Shown here: positions 5,285 to 5,422 of the stretch, piece by piece
Position numbering within the stretch: position 1 is the stretch's first letter
How the letters are laid out: each line of letters opens with the position of its first letter
Assembly: GCA_017630975.1 (NCBI GenBank)
Contig: JAGBUF010000284.1
Location: forward strand, 1-5,422
Direction: 5' to 3'
Length of the DNA: 5,422 nucleotides
From: Paraprevotella sp.
GTDB lineage: Bacteria > Bacteroidota > Bacteroidia > Bacteroidales > Bacteroidaceae
Program-made: the position numbers and the translations under genes
The notes under the pieces: model-generated
Seen by the model: only the letters and a program-made list of their open reading frames with translations
Databases searched by the model: none
What the model was told of the DNA's origin: nothing

Positions 5285-5422
5285 CTTTTGAGGAGGTGCA
5301 GCGACATACGAAAGGCGCAGGTACTGAATCAGGGCGTTGAAAGAAGAGTTCATTGAAATTTTTCCATAGACAGAGAAGTAGTACAAGAGCTTCGTTGCTT
5401 GTTCGTTTTTGTTTGACAGAGG
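5285..5422 (+). other. Untranslated leader at the right edge, rRNA-operon-like (rRNA not in window)
   Basis: About 138 bases downstream of the promoter contain no credible start codon or ORF and are richer in G and C than the sequence before them. GTTCATTGAAAT (5348-5359) resembles a boxA-type antitermination element, and ACAAG (5383-5387) can pair with CTTGT (5398-5402) in a small hairpin. This layout resembles the transcribed leader ahead of 16S rRNA in Bacteroides. The 16S 5' end (AGAGTTTGAT-type sequence) is not reached, so the downstream gene is unconfirmed; a tRNA cluster or a gene with a long 5' UTR is possible. Together with the two hairpins and promoter this accounts for the gene-free stretch 5073-5422. 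Confidence 0.5.

Noticed and set aside
5296..5340. 15-codon GTG-initiated ORF after GGAGG in the right-hand leader
   Set aside because: GGAGG directly touches the GTG, too close for initiation, and the short product has no leader-peptide composition.

Overview
The window looks like a chromosomal segment from a Bacteroidales bacterium (Bacteroides/Phocaeicola type). Four things point there: moderately AT-rich DNA, three intergenic regions with Bacteroides-type promoters (-7 element TAnnTTTG, two of them with a TTTG -33 element 19-20 bp upstream), few strong Shine-Dalgarno sites, and the gene order pheA - aminotransferase - DAHP synthase. The species cannot be fixed from the sequence alone.

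Layout. On the minus strand, reading right to left, a TPR-repeat protein (3575-2601) is followed by a 277-bp gap and then an aromatic amino acid operon: pheA (prephenate dehydratase, 2323-1481), a class I/II PLP aminotransferase (1500-313, overlapping pheA by 20 bp), and the first 97 codons of a type I-beta DAHP synthase (292 to the window edge), which in this phylum is normally fused to chorismate mutase. On the plus strand, divergent from the TPR gene, is a complete M20-family metallopeptidase/dipeptidase (3711-5072) followed by a terminator. The last 350 bases carry no gene. They hold two hairpins, a strong Bacteroides-type promoter at 5247-5278 and the start of an apparently untranslated leader that resembles the front of an rRNA operon; no rRNA itself is in the window.

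The most interesting element is in the gap before pheA. Downstream of a well-matched promoter (2535-2505) a 27-codon ORF (2484-2401) encodes nine consecutive Phe/Tyr residues (YYFFFYFYF). Its last aromatic codons can fold back on the codons that follow. Those codons share the 10-mer TGAAGCGGGA with the 3' arm of a perfect 16-bp hairpin placed just before the pheA ribosome binding site, so they can compete for that hairpin's 5' arm. This is the architecture of a ribosome-mediated attenuator that would sense both Phe-tRNA and Tyr-tRNA and control an operon making both amino acids. The downstream genes fit: DAHP synthase opens the shikimate pathway, PheA makes phenylpyruvate, and the aminotransferase probably performs a transamination in the Phe/Tyr branch.
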